A stretch of DNA of 51,659 nt from Phycisphaerae bacterium (lineage in GTDB: Bacteria > Planctomycetota > Phycisphaerae > UBA1845 > PWPN01), in contig JAAYDF010000237.1 of NCBI GenBank assembly GCA_012729395.1, positions 1-51,659 of the forward strand. Reading direction: 5' to 3'. The notes beneath the pieces were generated by a model, which saw nothing but the letters and a program-made list of their open reading frames with translations, had not been told where the DNA came from and searched no databases. Below, one piece after another: positions 19,443-28,487 of this stretch. How positions within the stretch are numbered: position 1 is the first letter of the stretch; every line of letters starts with the position of its first letter. Position numbers and translations under genes: made by a program.

Positions 19443-20792
19443 ATGAGTGCTTTTGCGGGTGAGATTGACCTGGTTGGCCGTGTGACGACTCCTGCCTTGA
19501 TTGGGCGGGTGGTCGATGTCACGGGGCTGACCGTGCGCGTCGCGGGTCTGCCCGCGTCGATCGGCACGATGTGCGAGGTACGCTCTCACCGTGGATGCAC
19601 TGAGGCCCAGGTTGTCGGTTTCCGCGACGACGAGGCGATCGTCATGCCGCTGAGGGACACTCAAGGTGTTGCTCGCGGCGATGTGGTGCGGACGCTGCCC
19701 GGCGAGGCGGTGGTGCCGTGTGCCGAGGCATTGGTGGGGCGGGTGGTCGACGGGCTCGGGCGGGTGATCGACAACGGACCGCCGGTGCATGCGGATGCCC
19801 AGTACCCGCTTTACACCAGCGCACCGCCGGCTTTGAGCCGGCCGCGGATCGACGAGCCGGTGGGCACGGGAATTCGGGCGATGGACGCTTTACTCACCGC
19901 AGGCAGGGGCCAGCGGCTGGGGCTTTTCGCGGGTACCGGTGTCGGCAAGAGCGTTCTGGTCGGGATGATCGCTCGGCACACCGACGCGGACGTTTGCGTG
20001 GTTGCCCTGGTGGGTGAGCGCGGACGCGAAGTCAACGACTTCATCGACAAGGATCTCGGGCCCGAGGGGCGACGCAAGACCGTCATGGTGGTCAGCACTT
20101 CGGATGAGTCGCCCGTGCTGCGTGTGCGTGCGGGTTTTGTGGCCACGGCCATTGCCGAGTACTTCCGTGATCGTGGCCGAGACGTGCTCTTGCTTATGGA
20201 TTCCGTGACTCGGTTGGCGATCGCCCAACGGCAGATCGGTCTCGCGGCGGGTGAGCCGCCGGCTACCCGCGGCTACACGCCCAGCGTTTTCGCCCTGTTC
20301 CCGCAGTTGCTGGAGCGAGCCGGCCGCACCAAGCGAGGCAGCATCACCGGATTCTACAGCGTGCTGGTCGAAGGCGATGACATCAACGATCCGATCGGCG
20401 ACACCATTCGCGGGATTCTCGATGGGCATGTGTGGTTGTCACGGTCGCTGGCCAGCCAGGGGCACTACCCGGCTGTCAGTGTGATCGACAGCATCAGCCG
20501 TGTCATGGTGGACGTGGTCGACGAGCGGCAAGAGCAGGCGGCCCGGACGGTGAAACGCACGCTGGCCATATGGAATGAGATCTCCGATCTCGTGAATATC
20601 GGCGCGTATGCCCCGGGCTCCAATCCGCAGTTCGATACGGTGATCGAGACTCGGCCGGCGGTCCTGGCTTTCCTGCAGCAAGGGATGCGGGAGCGGACCA
20701 CCATGGCCGAGGCTCGCGAGCAGTTGCTCGCCCTGGCTGGGAAGATCGAGGAAACCCAGCAGCGACTGCAGAAGGGAGTAGATAAAAAGTAG
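19443..20792 (+). CDS. fliI: Flagellum-specific ATP synthase FliI
   Basis: FliI is the hexameric ATPase of the flagellar type III export apparatus and belongs to the F1-beta/SctN family. The protein is 449 residues. Walker A is GLFAGTGVGKSVLVG and Walker B is DVLLLMDSVTRLA. The family hallmark GEPPATRGYTPSVFALFPQLLERAG and the DDINDPIGD loop are intact. The C-terminal helices interact with FliJ. Start ATG 19443 follows an in-frame GTG by one codon. It is followed by a 379-base repeat-rich gap before fliJ. Confidence 0.97.
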   Translation: MSAFAGEIDLVGRVTTPALIGRVVDVTGLTVRVAGLPASIGTMCEVRSHRGCTEAQVVGFRDDEAIVMPLRDTQGVARGDVVRTLPGEAVVPCAEALVGRVVDGLGRVIDNGPPVHADAQYPLYTSAPPALSRPRIDEPVGTGIRAMDALLTAGRGQRLGLFAGTGVGKSVLVGMIARHTDADVCVVALVGERGREVNDFIDKDLGPEGRRKTVMVVSTSDESPVLRVRAGFVATAIAEYFRDRGRDVLLLMDSVTRLAIAQRQIGLAAGEPPATRGYTPSVFALFPQLLERAGRTKRGSITGFYSVLVEGDDINDPIGDTIRGILDGHVWLSRSLASQGHYPAVSVIDSISRVMVDVVDERQEQAARTVKRTLAIWNEISDLVNIGAYAPGSNPQFDTVIETRPAVLAFLQQGMRERTTMAEAREQLLALAGKIEETQQRLQKGVDKK

Positions 20793-20810
20793 CGCCCGGA
20801 CAGCCAATCG

Positions 20811-20838
20811 GTAGCGGCCGCCCCCCGTGGCGGCCGGG
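20811..20838 (+). repeat. GTAGCGGCCGCC hairpin element
   Basis: GTAGCGGCCGCCCCCCGTGG continues with CGGCCGG and folds as CGGCCGCC/GGCGGCCG with a short loop. An essentially identical 27-base copy in inverted orientation sits inside the VKOR-DsbA gene at 46278-46305. Relatives occur at 30802-30903, 32250-32370 and 48674-48690. This is a dispersed palindromic family. There is no T-run, so terminator function is uncertain. Confidence 0.8.
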
Positions 20839-20853
20839 CACCGCTGGGACAAC

Positions 20854-20988
20854 CGAGCCCCGAGCGCAAGCGAGGAGGTACGAGCCCCGAGCGTAAGCGA
20901 GGAAGTACGAGTTCCGAGCGCGAGCGAGGAAGTGCGAGCCCCGAGCGTAAGCGAGGAGGTACGAGCCCCGAGCGCGAGCGAGTGGGAC
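20854..20988 (+). repeat. Five-copy 27-bp tandem repeat (CGAGCCCCGAGCGCAAGCGAGGAGGTA)
   Basis: Five direct copies of a 27-base unit run from 20854 to 20988; copies begin near 20854, 20881, 20908, 20935 and 20962. Variable positions are mainly C/T and A/G within GCG[CT][AG]AGCGAGG. The 27-base period keeps a frame open, giving a repeated APSASEEVR peptide, but no start signal supports translation. A 28-base version in opposite orientation fills 34558-34918. The rest of the gap to fliJ (20989-21171) shows no gene. Confidence 0.85.
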
Positions 20989-21171
20989 ACGCCGGGGATG
21001 CGAGAAGTACGTCGCTGACGCGTTACGTCCCGTCGCTCGCACCGCGGACTGGTTGTCGAGGCAGAGCACTGCCACGCAGTGAGGTGGCTGAGGTTGACGG
21101 GAGTTGGGGAAACGATGAACGCGGTTCGGACGGTTTCTGCGACGAGCGTGTGTTTCGCACGAGGGTGAGTG

Positions 21172-21633
21172 ATGGCCAGGCGATTCATATTCCGCTTCGA
21201 GACGCTGTTGCGGATTCGTCGCCAGCGAGAGGATGAGCACAAACGGATCGTGGCCGCGAGGGTGCGTGAGATTCAGAAGACTCGCGAACAGATGGCCGCC
21301 CTCGATCGCCAGATCCAGGATGAACTGCACGCGATCCGATCCGGTCAGCAGCCGGGCCAGATCGACATGCAGCAAGTGGTCCGGCATCGGCACTGGCTGG
21401 GTCGACTGCACAAGGCCGTGCTTGACGGGCAGGCCAGGCTAAGGTTTCTGGAGGCTCGTTTAGTTCAGGAACGGGCGGCACTGGCGGAGGCAGCCAAGCA
21501 ATGCCGCATTATGGAGAAGCTCAGAGAGCGGCAGGAACTGCGGCATCTGCAGGAGCAAGAGCGGCTGGAGACGCGGGTCACCGACGATCTGGCCACCATA
21601 CGGTACGTCTTTGACGCGCAGGCGACGCCATGA
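21172..21633 (+). CDS. fliJ: Flagellar export protein FliJ
   Basis: FliJ is the coiled-coil stalk of the FliI ATPase ring and helps open the export gate. The protein has about 153 residues. It starts RRFIFRFETLLRIRRQREDE, the standard FliJ opening, and is almost entirely helical with Glu/Arg/Gln heptads to the end. ATG 21172 has GAGGGTGA about 4 bases upstream. The stop TGA overlaps the next start (ATGATG at 21630), implying coupled translation with the MotE/FlbB-like gene. Confidence 0.88.
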   Translation: MARRFIFRFETLLRIRRQREDEHKRIVAARVREIQKTREQMAALDRQIQDELHAIRSGQQPGQIDMQQVVRHRHWLGRLHKAVLDGQARLRFLEARLVQERAALAEAAKQCRIMEKLRERQELRHLQEQERLETRVTDDLATIRYVFDAQATP

Positions 21634-22253
21634 TGAAGCGGCTCTATCACGGACTGGCGCTGATTGCCCTGATCAACCTCTTCGCGGTTGGCGGGCTGGT
21701 GGGGTATCTGTTCGCCAGCGGGCGGCTGAATGAGGAACGCCTCAACCAGATCGGCGAGGTCCTTCGGGGCGAGTATCCTCGTCCGGAGGCGGTCGCCACC
21801 CAGCCGGCAGAGCCGCCCCCGCCGCCTCAGAGTTCGCGTGAGGAAATCGCGACCATGCAGGCTCGGCGAGATTTTTACCAGCTTGTCGGCGAGCGACATC
21901 GACGCGAGTCCGCCGACCGGGCCGACCTCGAAGACTCCGTCCATCTGCGGATTCTTCGCCGCCTCGAGGAAATCGAGCAGAGAAACCAGGAGTTTCAGCA
22001 GCAGAAACAGGAGTTCGTCAAGCAAAGCGAGCAGGAGGGCTTTACCCAAGTCCTGGAAATGTATTCGACGATGGATCCCAAGCAGGCCAAGGACCTGCTG
22101 CGGCTGAAGGAAAAAGAGGCGGATGTGGTCAGGATCATCATGCAGATGGACCCCAACCGCCGCAAGCGAATCATTAACGCGTGCAAAACAGAGGATGAAC
22201 GTCTCTGGATCGGGAGGATCCTGAACCAGATTGCGGAAGTGAACAAACAATAG
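21630..22253 (+). CDS. MotE/FlbB-like flagellar protein with MgtE-N-like C-terminus
   Basis: This 207-residue protein has an N-terminal membrane anchor (LALIALINLFAVGGLVGYLFA), a proline-rich stretch, a long helix rich in Gln/Glu, and a C-terminal ~60-residue module (LEMYSTMDPKQAKDLL, VVRIIMQMDPNRRKRIINA) resembling the MgtE N-domain or FliG-like armadillo helices. In spirochaetes the equivalent gene (flbB) sits in the same place after fliJ. In other phyla MotE-type proteins stabilise the stator-rotor region or periplasmic collar. Orientation suggests that the helical domain lies outside the cytoplasm. ATG 21630 overlaps the fliJ stop. Name by position and architecture; function is inferred. 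Confidence 0.72.
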   Translation: MMKRLYHGLALIALINLFAVGGLVGYLFASGRLNEERLNQIGEVLRGEYPRPEAVATQPAEPPPPPQSSREEIATMQARRDFYQLVGERHRRESADRADLEDSVHLRILRRLEEIEQRNQEFQQQKQEFVKQSEQEGFTQVLEMYSTMDPKQAKDLLRLKEKEADVVRIIMQMDPNRRKRIINACKTEDERLWIGRILNQIAEVNKQ

Positions 22254-22299
22254 GCGAACGGCGTGGATGGTCCGAACGCCTCCTGGATTGGAATTCGAC

Positions 22300-23805
22300 A
22301 TGACCCAGGTGGAAGCGGCGAACGCCGGTTCCGCGAGGCAGACCTCGCAGAGCCGGTTCACCGTGCTTGACTCCACGCCTGCTCTGCCCACCGGCTCGGG
22401 CGGCGCTGACCAGTTCGCGACCCTTTTGGCCCGGACCATCCAGTCCCCCTCGTGGCTGGCCTCCGTGCAGGAACGCTGGGGTGACCAGGTGGGCCCGGCT
22501 GCCCGACGGCTGCAGCAGTTGCAGGGCAAGACGGAGACCTCATCATCTCGATCCCGCGTCGAAGCTCTCAAAGACACGGCAGATAAGGCTCGGAGTAGCG
22601 CTGAGACAAGGGTAGATCGTTTTCGCGAAGTCGCTGATGTCGAAGCGCGACCTGACCGGCTGAAAGCCCAGATGGAAGATGGCGCGGATCAGGCCGAGCT
22701 GCCTGACCCGCTCGGGTCATCTCGCGGCGCAGTGGATACGGTCGAGGCGGACGCTGTCGATCCGTCCGCTCGTCCGGATGCGTCCGAGGTTCCCGCCGAT
22801 GGCGAATCGCCGGAGTCAACGCCGGCTGGGCAGGGGCCCCTCGAGTGGTGCACCGGCTTGACGGCGATGCCTCTGGTCGGCGGGCCGGGGCAGTTCCTCA
22901 CCTTCACGGTCGGCGCGGGTTTCCCCGGTAGTGCCATGACGCCGCCGGTCGGCGATGTGGCCGGGTTGCCGCCACAACCGGGGATGGCCGACTCGCTTGG
23001 TCAGACTGCGTCGGGCCAGGGTAGTGCTGCCGTCGCTGGAGGCACGCGGGTCGCTACGCTGCCCGGAACCGACACTTCCGCGGGGGGTGACGCTCAGGGC
23101 AAGGCATCGGCGGACGCCTCCTCCTCGGCAGCGTCGGTGCGCGCCGGCGAGGGAGGACAGAAGGCCAGCGGCACCGCGACTGACTTCCAGCAGATGCTGC
23201 AGCAGGTCGGACGGTTGCGAGGACCAGGCGGCGGAATTCAGAACCCGGCTAGCGGGACGCTCCTCCCCGCGGAAGAGACAGTCAAACTCAACGAACCGCA
23301 AGCCGCGACCGAACTCGCCCGGGTTGTGCGTTCGGCGATCGGCACCCGGAACTCCAGCATGGTTCTTCGACTCGATCCGCCCGAGTTGGGGCAGGTTCGA
23401 GTCGACGTGCGCATGCAGGATCAGACGCTGACCCTGCGGTTTCACACGGAGACACAGGAGGGATACGACGCGCTACGTGCCCGGCTGGATGACCTGCGGC
23501 AAACTCTCGAACAGCAGGGTGTCCAACTGGATCGGGTGGAGGTCGAGTTGCGGCAGACCGCTTCGCCGGGAGATGCCCGCCAGGATGGTTCGCAAGGTCA
23601 GCACCTGCCCACCGACAGCCATTCGGGCTTCGGAGACCTTCCCGGGCAGCACGGTGCCGACCACGGCACGCCTGCCCAGGGCCAGCCGGAACGCGGCAAT
23701 TCGTACGAACATGACAGCCTGCCCGGTGAGCAGGCGGCAGAGCAGGATTTAAGGGCTGATGGCGGCGAGCGCCTGACGGAGTCAGGCGTCGACCTCATCG
23801 TGTGA
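22300..23805 (+). CDS. fliK: Flagellar hook-length control protein FliK
   Basis: FliK is a secreted molecular ruler that switches export from hook to filament proteins by contacting FlhB. The first ~330 residues are low-complexity, rich in Ala, Gly, Ser, Pro and Asp, as is usual for FliK rulers. The C-terminal Flg_hook domain is clear: MVLRLDPPELGQVRVDVRM, then QTLTLRFHTETQEGYDALR and LRQTLEQQGVQL. A Gln/Gly/His-rich tail follows. ATG 22300 is chosen, with GGA 8 bases upstream; ATG 22267 would add 11 residues. The downstream gap to flgD is about 100 bases. Confidence 0.85.
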   Translation: MTQVEAANAGSARQTSQSRFTVLDSTPALPTGSGGADQFATLLARTIQSPSWLASVQERWGDQVGPAARRLQQLQGKTETSSSRSRVEALKDTADKARSSAETRVDRFREVADVEARPDRLKAQMEDGADQAELPDPLGSSRGAVDTVEADAVDPSARPDASEVPADGESPESTPAGQGPLEWCTGLTAMPLVGGPGQFLTFTVGAGFPGSAMTPPVGDVAGLPPQPGMADSLGQTASGQGSAAVAGGTRVATLPGTDTSAGGDAQGKASADASSSAASVRAGEGGQKASGTATDFQQMLQQVGRLRGPGGGIQNPASGTLLPAEETVKLNEPQAATELARVVRSAIGTRNSSMVLRLDPPELGQVRVDVRMQDQTLTLRFHTETQEGYDALRARLDDLRQTLEQQGVQLDRVEVELRQTASPGDARQDGSQGQHLPTDSHSGFGDLPGQHGADHGTPAQGQPERGNSYEHDSLPGEQAAEQDLRADGGERLTESGVDLIV

Positions 23806-23907
23806 TGTGATCGATGACCGGGTTCCGGCTCGGCCCGGAGGGCGGGGCCGGAATCACATGGGACGCGGTAGGCTCGTCGTTGGCTACCCGTCCAGAGGAA
23901 TTTGTCA

Positions 23908-24357
23908 ATGTCTATTAGCGCGATCTCCAGTACCACGGCCAGTACCGATGCGACCGCCACGGCTTCCGACCTGTCGGGCTTGAGCGGAACGGACTTCATG
24001 GAGATCCTGGTCAAGCAGCTCCAGTACCAGGATCCTTTCGAGCCGATGGGCAACGAGCAGATGATTTCCCAGATGGCCAACATCCGGGAGCTGGAGATGA
24101 ACACCCGGCTCACGGAGCGACTTGAGCAACTCACCGGTCAGCAGCGGTTCGGATCGGCGGCGGCTCTCATCGGCAAGTACGCCGTCGGCGAGATATCCAC
24201 GGAAGACGGTACCGCGATCGGTGTCGAAGGCATCATCACCGGCCTGCGCTTCACGTCCGCGGGCGACGTCATCCTTGAACTGGATAGCGGTGATCTGTTG
24301 CCCCTGGCGTCCGTGGAACGTGTGGCGGATGTGAGCGACACAACCGCCACGTCATGA
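23908..24357 (+). CDS. flgD: Flagellar hook scaffolding protein FlgD
   Basis: FlgD caps the growing hook and is discarded when the hook is complete. The 149-residue protein has the defining motif SGTDFMEILVKQLQYQDPFEPMGNEQMISQMA split over residues ~30-62, followed by a short beta-rich segment (AVGEISTEDGTAIGVEGIITG). It is short; many FlgD proteins add a C-terminal Tudor/FnIII module of 70-100 residues, which is missing or reduced here. ATG 23908 has AGAGGA 8 bases upstream. flgE follows after 186 bases. Confidence 0.92.
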   Translation: MSISAISSTTASTDATATASDLSGLSGTDFMEILVKQLQYQDPFEPMGNEQMISQMANIRELEMNTRLTERLEQLTGQQRFGSAAALIGKYAVGEISTEDGTAIGVEGIITGLRFTSAGDVILELDSGDLLPLASVERVADVSDTTATS

Positions 24358-24543
24358 GTCTCCGTCGCTGCTTGGCGGCGACGGGACGCACGCTGTCGGA
24401 GAGTGCCACCGAGTGCCGTCACAAGAAGACGAGGTCGCGTTGCTCGCGGCAAAGCCAAGAGAAGTTCGAGAAGTGTTTGTACCACCGGTTCAGCCGGTGA
24501 GCGCACAGGGTTGACAGCCCTTGCCATACTCTGGGAGGTTGCT

Positions 24544-26265
24544 ATGGGACTGACTACCGCCATGTTCACCGGCCTGACAGGCCTGAACTCCAATCAGTAC
24601 ATGATCGATGTGATCGGTAACAACGTGGCCAACGTGAATACCACCGCGTTCAAGGGGAGCCGGGCCAACTTCGAGAACCAATTCTCGATCATGCTCTCGT
24701 CGGGCAGCGGTCCCGGGGCCACAAGCGGCGGGGTCAATCCCTCTCAGGTCGGGATGGGCTCGTTGCTGGCCGGCGTCCAGAAGAACTGCGTCTCCGGGTC
24801 CATCGAGAGCACCGGCTATCCGACGGACATGGCCATCGAAGGCGCGGGCTTCTTCATCGTCAAGACCGGCGACGGCGATACGGGCTACACCCGTGATGGG
24901 TCCTTCAAGCTGTCCTCGGATAACGTGCTAACCACCTCAAGCGGAGCCTTCGTCCGCGGGTACGGCGTCGATGACGACTACAACATCGTGCGGGGGCAAC
25001 TGCAGAACCTCGAGATCCCGCTGGGTACTGAGAGTACCGCCCGTGCGACGAGCAACGCCCAGTTTGACGGCAACCTCAACGCCGCCGGAAGCATCGCCAC
25101 GCAAGGTACGATCCTTCACTCGCAGGCGATGCTCAACGGCAGCAGCACCGGACCATCCGCCACTGCCGACACCTTGATGGTCAATGTCCACGACGCGGAA
25201 TCGGTCATTCCCCTCTTCATCGAGGGAGATGTGATCACCGTCAAGGGGGCTCGCAAGGGTGATTCCGGTGGACGGCAGTTGCCCGAGGCCAGCTTCACCG
25301 TCGCCGCCGACAGCACGCTCGGCGACTTCGCCGCATTTCTCAACGACACCTTGGGCATCAACGACGACGAGGCCGTGCCGGGCAATCCGGGAGTGCGCAT
25401 CGGCGAGGAGGGCGACGAGGCAGGCAAGATTATCGTCGAAGGAAACGCCGGCCTGGAAAACGCCCTGACCATCCGCCTGGCAGACATTCAGGTCACCAAT
25501 CCGAACTTCAACGCACCGTTCAACTTCAGCGAACAGCAGGCCGCCAACGGGGAGAGCGTCTTCACTACCTTCATCGCCTACGACTCACTGGGGAACGCCG
25601 TTTCGGTGGACCTTTGCTTGACCTTGGACGAGAAGACCAACCTGGGGACCACTTGGCGGTTTTACGCCGAGAGCCACGACGACACCGATTCGACACCAGT
25701 CCTTGGTCCGACCGGCACGGTGACCTTCGACAACAACGGCATGATGACCAACGTGACCAATGACACCCTGAGAATCGATCGGAAAGAGACAGGGGCCTTG
25801 ACCCCGATGCAGGTGACCTTGGATTTCTCCGGCGTCAATGGACTTGCCGCCCCGTATGCCGCCGAGCCGTCCAGCCTGGTCATGCGGACGCAGGATGGCT
25901 ACGCGGCCGGCACGCTGACGAAGTTTGCCGTGGCTGCGGACGGTACCATTGTGGGTACGTTCAGCAACGGACTGACCCGCTCCCTGGGGCAGATCGCGCT
26001 GGCTACCTTCAGCAATCCGGAGGGACTCATCGCCGACGTGAATAATGTTTACCGTATTGGCCCCAATTCGGGCCAGCCGATGATCACCACGGGCCAGACA
26101 CTGGGGGCCGGCACGATACAGGGAGGGGCCCTGGAGCTCAGCAACGTCGATTTGACGCGCGAATTTATCGGACTTATCACCGCCACGACCGGTTTCTCCG
26201 CCGCCGGCAGGGTTATCTCGACCTCCAACGAACTTCTCAATGAATTGCTCCTGATAGCCCGATAA
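24544..26265 (+). CDS. flgE: Flagellar hook protein FlgE
   Basis: FlgE polymerises into the hook. The 573-residue protein has the N-terminal rod/hook motif (NSNQYMIDVIGNNVANVNTTAFKGSR) broken by no gaps, the FlgE/F/G D1 sequence (GFFIVKTGDGDTGYTRDGSFKL), a large central insertion (about residues 175-400) forming outer domains, and the C-terminal LSNVDLTREFIGLITATTGF segment ending in a coiled-coil helix. Length exceeds the ~400 residues of E. coli but matches many long-hook bacteria. ATG 24544 has GGGAGG 5 bases upstream; the open frame extends 47 codons further upstream but lacks support. Confidence 0.94.
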   Translation: MGLTTAMFTGLTGLNSNQYMIDVIGNNVANVNTTAFKGSRANFENQFSIMLSSGSGPGATSGGVNPSQVGMGSLLAGVQKNCVSGSIESTGYPTDMAIEGAGFFIVKTGDGDTGYTRDGSFKLSSDNVLTTSSGAFVRGYGVDDDYNIVRGQLQNLEIPLGTESTARATSNAQFDGNLNAAGSIATQGTILHSQAMLNGSSTGPSATADTLMVNVHDAESVIPLFIEGDVITVKGARKGDSGGRQLPEASFTVAADSTLGDFAAFLNDTLGINDDEAVPGNPGVRIGEEGDEAGKIIVEGNAGLENALTIRLADIQVTNPNFNAPFNFSEQQAANGESVFTTFIAYDSLGNAVSVDLCLTLDEKTNLGTTWRFYAESHDDTDSTPVLGPTGTVTFDNNGMMTNVTNDTLRIDRKETGALTPMQVTLDFSGVNGLAAPYAAEPSSLVMRTQDGYAAGTLTKFAVAADGTIVGTFSNGLTRSLGQIALATFSNPEGLIADVNNVYRIGPNSGQPMITTGQTLGAGTIQGGALELSNVDLTREFIGLITATTGFSAAGRVISTSNELLNELLLIAR

Positions 26266-26465
26266 GTACGGGTGCCGGCAGGTCTGTAGCGTGGTTCAGA
26301 CGCGCTGATCCACTGCGGTGGCAAGACGCGGGTGGGCGTCCGGTGGTCGGACCGGAGATCGCCGCATCCTCCTTGGCATTCAGGCCGCTGCTGCGGCAAG
26401 GCCGGCAATGCGGTACGGCAGGGGACCACGCGGTTGGTGCCCATGACTGGGGCAGGTGAACGACT

Positions 26466-26657
26466 TTGATCTCGCTGACGCGACTGAACAACACGCGGTT
26501 CGTGGTAAATGCTGAGATGATCCGGACCATCGAGGAGCGGCCGGACACGACCATCGTGCTCGTCAACGGTGAGACGTTCATCGTCCGCGAACCCATGGAC
26601 GAGGTGGTCGCCAAGGCGATCGAGTACGGTCGGATGGTCCGCATGTTGCCTCGGTGA
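26466..26657 (+). CDS. flbD: FlbD-family small flagellar protein
   Basis: This 63-residue cytoplasmic protein matches the spirochaete/Bacillus FlbD family: it opens MISLTRLNNTRFVVNAEMIR, then TIEERPDTTIVLVNGETFIV and a short C-terminal helix. The family lies between flgE and motA in superoperons of this type. Its role is poorly known; links to motility and FliL or stator function have been proposed. The start is TTG 26466 with AGGTGA 5 bases upstream and no good ATG alternative. It should not be confused with the Caulobacter FlbD transcription factor, which is unrelated. Confidence 0.88.
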   Translation: MISLTRLNNTRFVVNAEMIRTIEERPDTTIVLVNGETFIVREPMDEVVAKAIEYGRMVRMLPR

Positions 26658-26824
26658 GGTGACATCGCCGCGGTGAAACGAAGTGGGGTGGTGTCTCGGC
26701 GGTTCGGGCGGAAGAGGTGGTAAATGACCGGACGCGGCGGGTCGATGAGAGGATAGACGGGCAGGATGCCCGGCGTCCGGTAATCGCCTCCGCGGCTGGT
26801 TTTGTGGTTGAAGGGAGCGTTGGA

Positions 26825-27739
26825 TTGATTGACCGGGCGACGGTGTTCGGGTTGGCAGCGACGCTGTTTCTGCTGGCGGTGGTGATCGTGGCGGGAGCAG
26901 GCTGGGAGGCCCATGCTTTCTGGCAGACGCCGTTGGTTGCGCTGGTGCTTGGCGGGACGCTGCTGACGACCGTGATGGCCGTACCGGGAGCCCGGTTCCG
27001 GCCGCTGGTGCGGCTGATTCGGAACGCGTTCTACGTTCGAACGCGTCCGCCCGCCGAACTCGTGGTCCTGCTGGTCGCGATGGCGGACATCGCCCGGCGG
27101 GACGGCTTGTTGGCCCTCGAGCGTTTGGCGGTGGGGCTGAACGATGACTTCCTGCGGCGCACGATGCGTATGGCGATCGACGGCAGTGAGGCCGCGACGA
27201 TCGAAGCGGTGGCCCGGGCGGAGATGGAGAGTGTTGACCTGCGTCACGCGGCGGGCGCCGGCATGTTGGAGTCCATGGGGCGTACCGCGCCGGTTTTTGG
27301 CATGATCGGCACACTGATTGGGCTGGTCATCATGCTGGGGCGGATGAACGATCCGGGGAACATCGGCCCAGGGATGGCGGTGGCGATGCTGACTACGCTG
27401 TACGGGCTGGTGTTGGCCCATGTGTTCTGCTTCCCGCTGGCCCGCAGGCTGACGCATCGCAGCAGTGAGGAACTACTGTGCAGGACGATTACGCTCAAGG
27501 GTGTGCTGGCCATCCACGCGGGCGACAACCCGCGGATTGTGGAGCAGAAGCTTCGAGCGTACCTGCCGCCGGATGCGTTGGGTGAAGGCTCGCTGGCGGA
27601 CGCGGCGTCGGTGAGAGAGGCCCTGCGTTCGCGACTGGTGACGCGTGACCGGGCACACGCATCGGAGCCCGCTGGTGTGCGTGGAGAGGCACCCGGCGCG
27701 GGTGTGCGGCGTCCGTCGGACTTGGAGGAGGCAGCCTGA
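26825..27739 (+). CDS. motA: Flagellar motor stator protein MotA
   Basis: MotA forms the ion-conducting stator ring with MotB in the cytoplasmic membrane. Visible features are four membrane segments (IDRATVFGLAATLFLLAVVI; TPLVALVLGGTLLTTVM; VFGMIGTLIGLVIML; LYGLVLAHVFCFPLA), the cytoplasmic loop motif ARRDGLLALE, and the proton/sodium-path motif TAPVFGMIGTLIGL. I favour TTG 26825, with AAGGGAG 7 bases upstream, because it gives the usual MotA N-terminus and about 304 residues. An in-frame GTG at 26717 would add 36 residues of poor quality. The ~50-residue hydrophilic C-terminal extension is unusual. motB follows after 2 bases. Confidence 0.92.
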   Translation: MIDRATVFGLAATLFLLAVVIVAGAGWEAHAFWQTPLVALVLGGTLLTTVMAVPGARFRPLVRLIRNAFYVRTRPPAELVVLLVAMADIARRDGLLALERLAVGLNDDFLRRTMRMAIDGSEAATIEAVARAEMESVDLRHAAGAGMLESMGRTAPVFGMIGTLIGLVIMLGRMNDPGNIGPGMAVAMLTTLYGLVLAHVFCFPLARRLTHRSSEELLCRTITLKGVLAIHAGDNPRIVEQKLRAYLPPDALGEGSLADAASVREALRSRLVTRDRAHASEPAGVRGEAPGAGVRRPSDLEEAA

Positions 27740-27741
27740 GC

Positions 27742-28479
27742 ATGGAGCTTTTCTGGCGCAAACGACTGGCGTCGGACGAAGACCAGGCGGCCTGGACGCT
27801 GCCGTTCGGCGATCTGATGGCTCTGCTGCTGGCGGTGTTCATCATGATCGCGGCGATGAGTGAATGGCATACCGACCGTCGTTTCCATGCGGTGGCTGGC
27901 GGGGTACGTACCGCGTTCGGCTTTGGCGCCCCTGCGACGGAAGCGGTGGAGGGTGCCTCGCGGGAGCGGTTGACGTTGGTCGAGCGGCTCGAACGGGCGG
28001 GCCTGGGTGTGGTATCTCAGGTGCGACTGGCGGGGGTGACGGGTCGGGAAGTGGCCTTGTGCCGGATGGTCGCCGAGCGAGAAGGCTTGCGGCTGATGCT
28101 CTTGGAGGACTCTTGCTTCGAGCCCTTCAGCGCGGTGTTGAAGCCGGCGGGTCGCCAGTTTGCGGCTGGCCTGGCTGAGTACCTTTCGGACGGAACCTCG
28201 CGTGTTCGCGTGGTCTGTGCCGTCGAGGGCGGCTCGCTGCCGGCGGACGCGATGTTCCGCGACGGATGGGATTTGGCGTACGAGCGGGTGCGCTCGGTAA
28301 TGGCTTTGCTGGTCGAGGGTGGTGTGGCTCACGAACGGCTCGCGATAGAGGTGGGGACAGAGACCGAAGCGATTGAGGAAGGGCACGGGGCCGAGGGCCA
28401 CCGTGGTTTGGAGATCGTCGTCGAGACCGAGCCCACGGTCCGTGCGACGGATAGGGTAACCATCGCCGATGGAGCGTAA
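27742..28479 (+). CDS. motB: Flagellar motor stator protein MotB, divergent peptidoglycan-binding domain
   Basis: MotB anchors the stator to peptidoglycan and provides the ion-binding Asp. The 245-residue protein has the N-terminal membrane helix PFGDLMALLLAVFIMI with that Asp, a plug/linker region, and an OmpA-like C-terminal domain that is recognisable (LKPAGRQFAAGLAEYL; DGWDLAYERVRSVMALL) but divergent. The usual GHTD motif is replaced by VEGGSLPAD, and N-x-x-LS by DGWDLA. Anchoring may therefore differ from the standard mode, or rely on FliL and other partners. It is translationally close to motA (2 bases) and fliL (8 bases). Confidence 0.88.
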   Translation: MELFWRKRLASDEDQAAWTLPFGDLMALLLAVFIMIAAMSEWHTDRRFHAVAGGVRTAFGFGAPATEAVEGASRERLTLVERLERAGLGVVSQVRLAGVTGREVALCRMVAEREGLRLMLLEDSCFEPFSAVLKPAGRQFAAGLAEYLSDGTSRVRVVCAVEGGSLPADAMFRDGWDLAYERVRSVMALLVEGGVAHERLAIEVGTETEAIEEGHGAEGHRGLEIVVETEPTVRATDRVTIADGA

Positions 28480-28487
28480 CGCATACT

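Noticed and set aside
20827-21018. Small frame with five APSASEEVR repeats
   Set aside because: It arises from the 27-base period of a non-coding repeat; the related array has a 28-base period that breaks frame.
24506-24540. TTGACA upstream of flgE as a promoter
   Set aside because: No -10 hexamer at 16-18 bases; the expected position overlaps the ribosome site.
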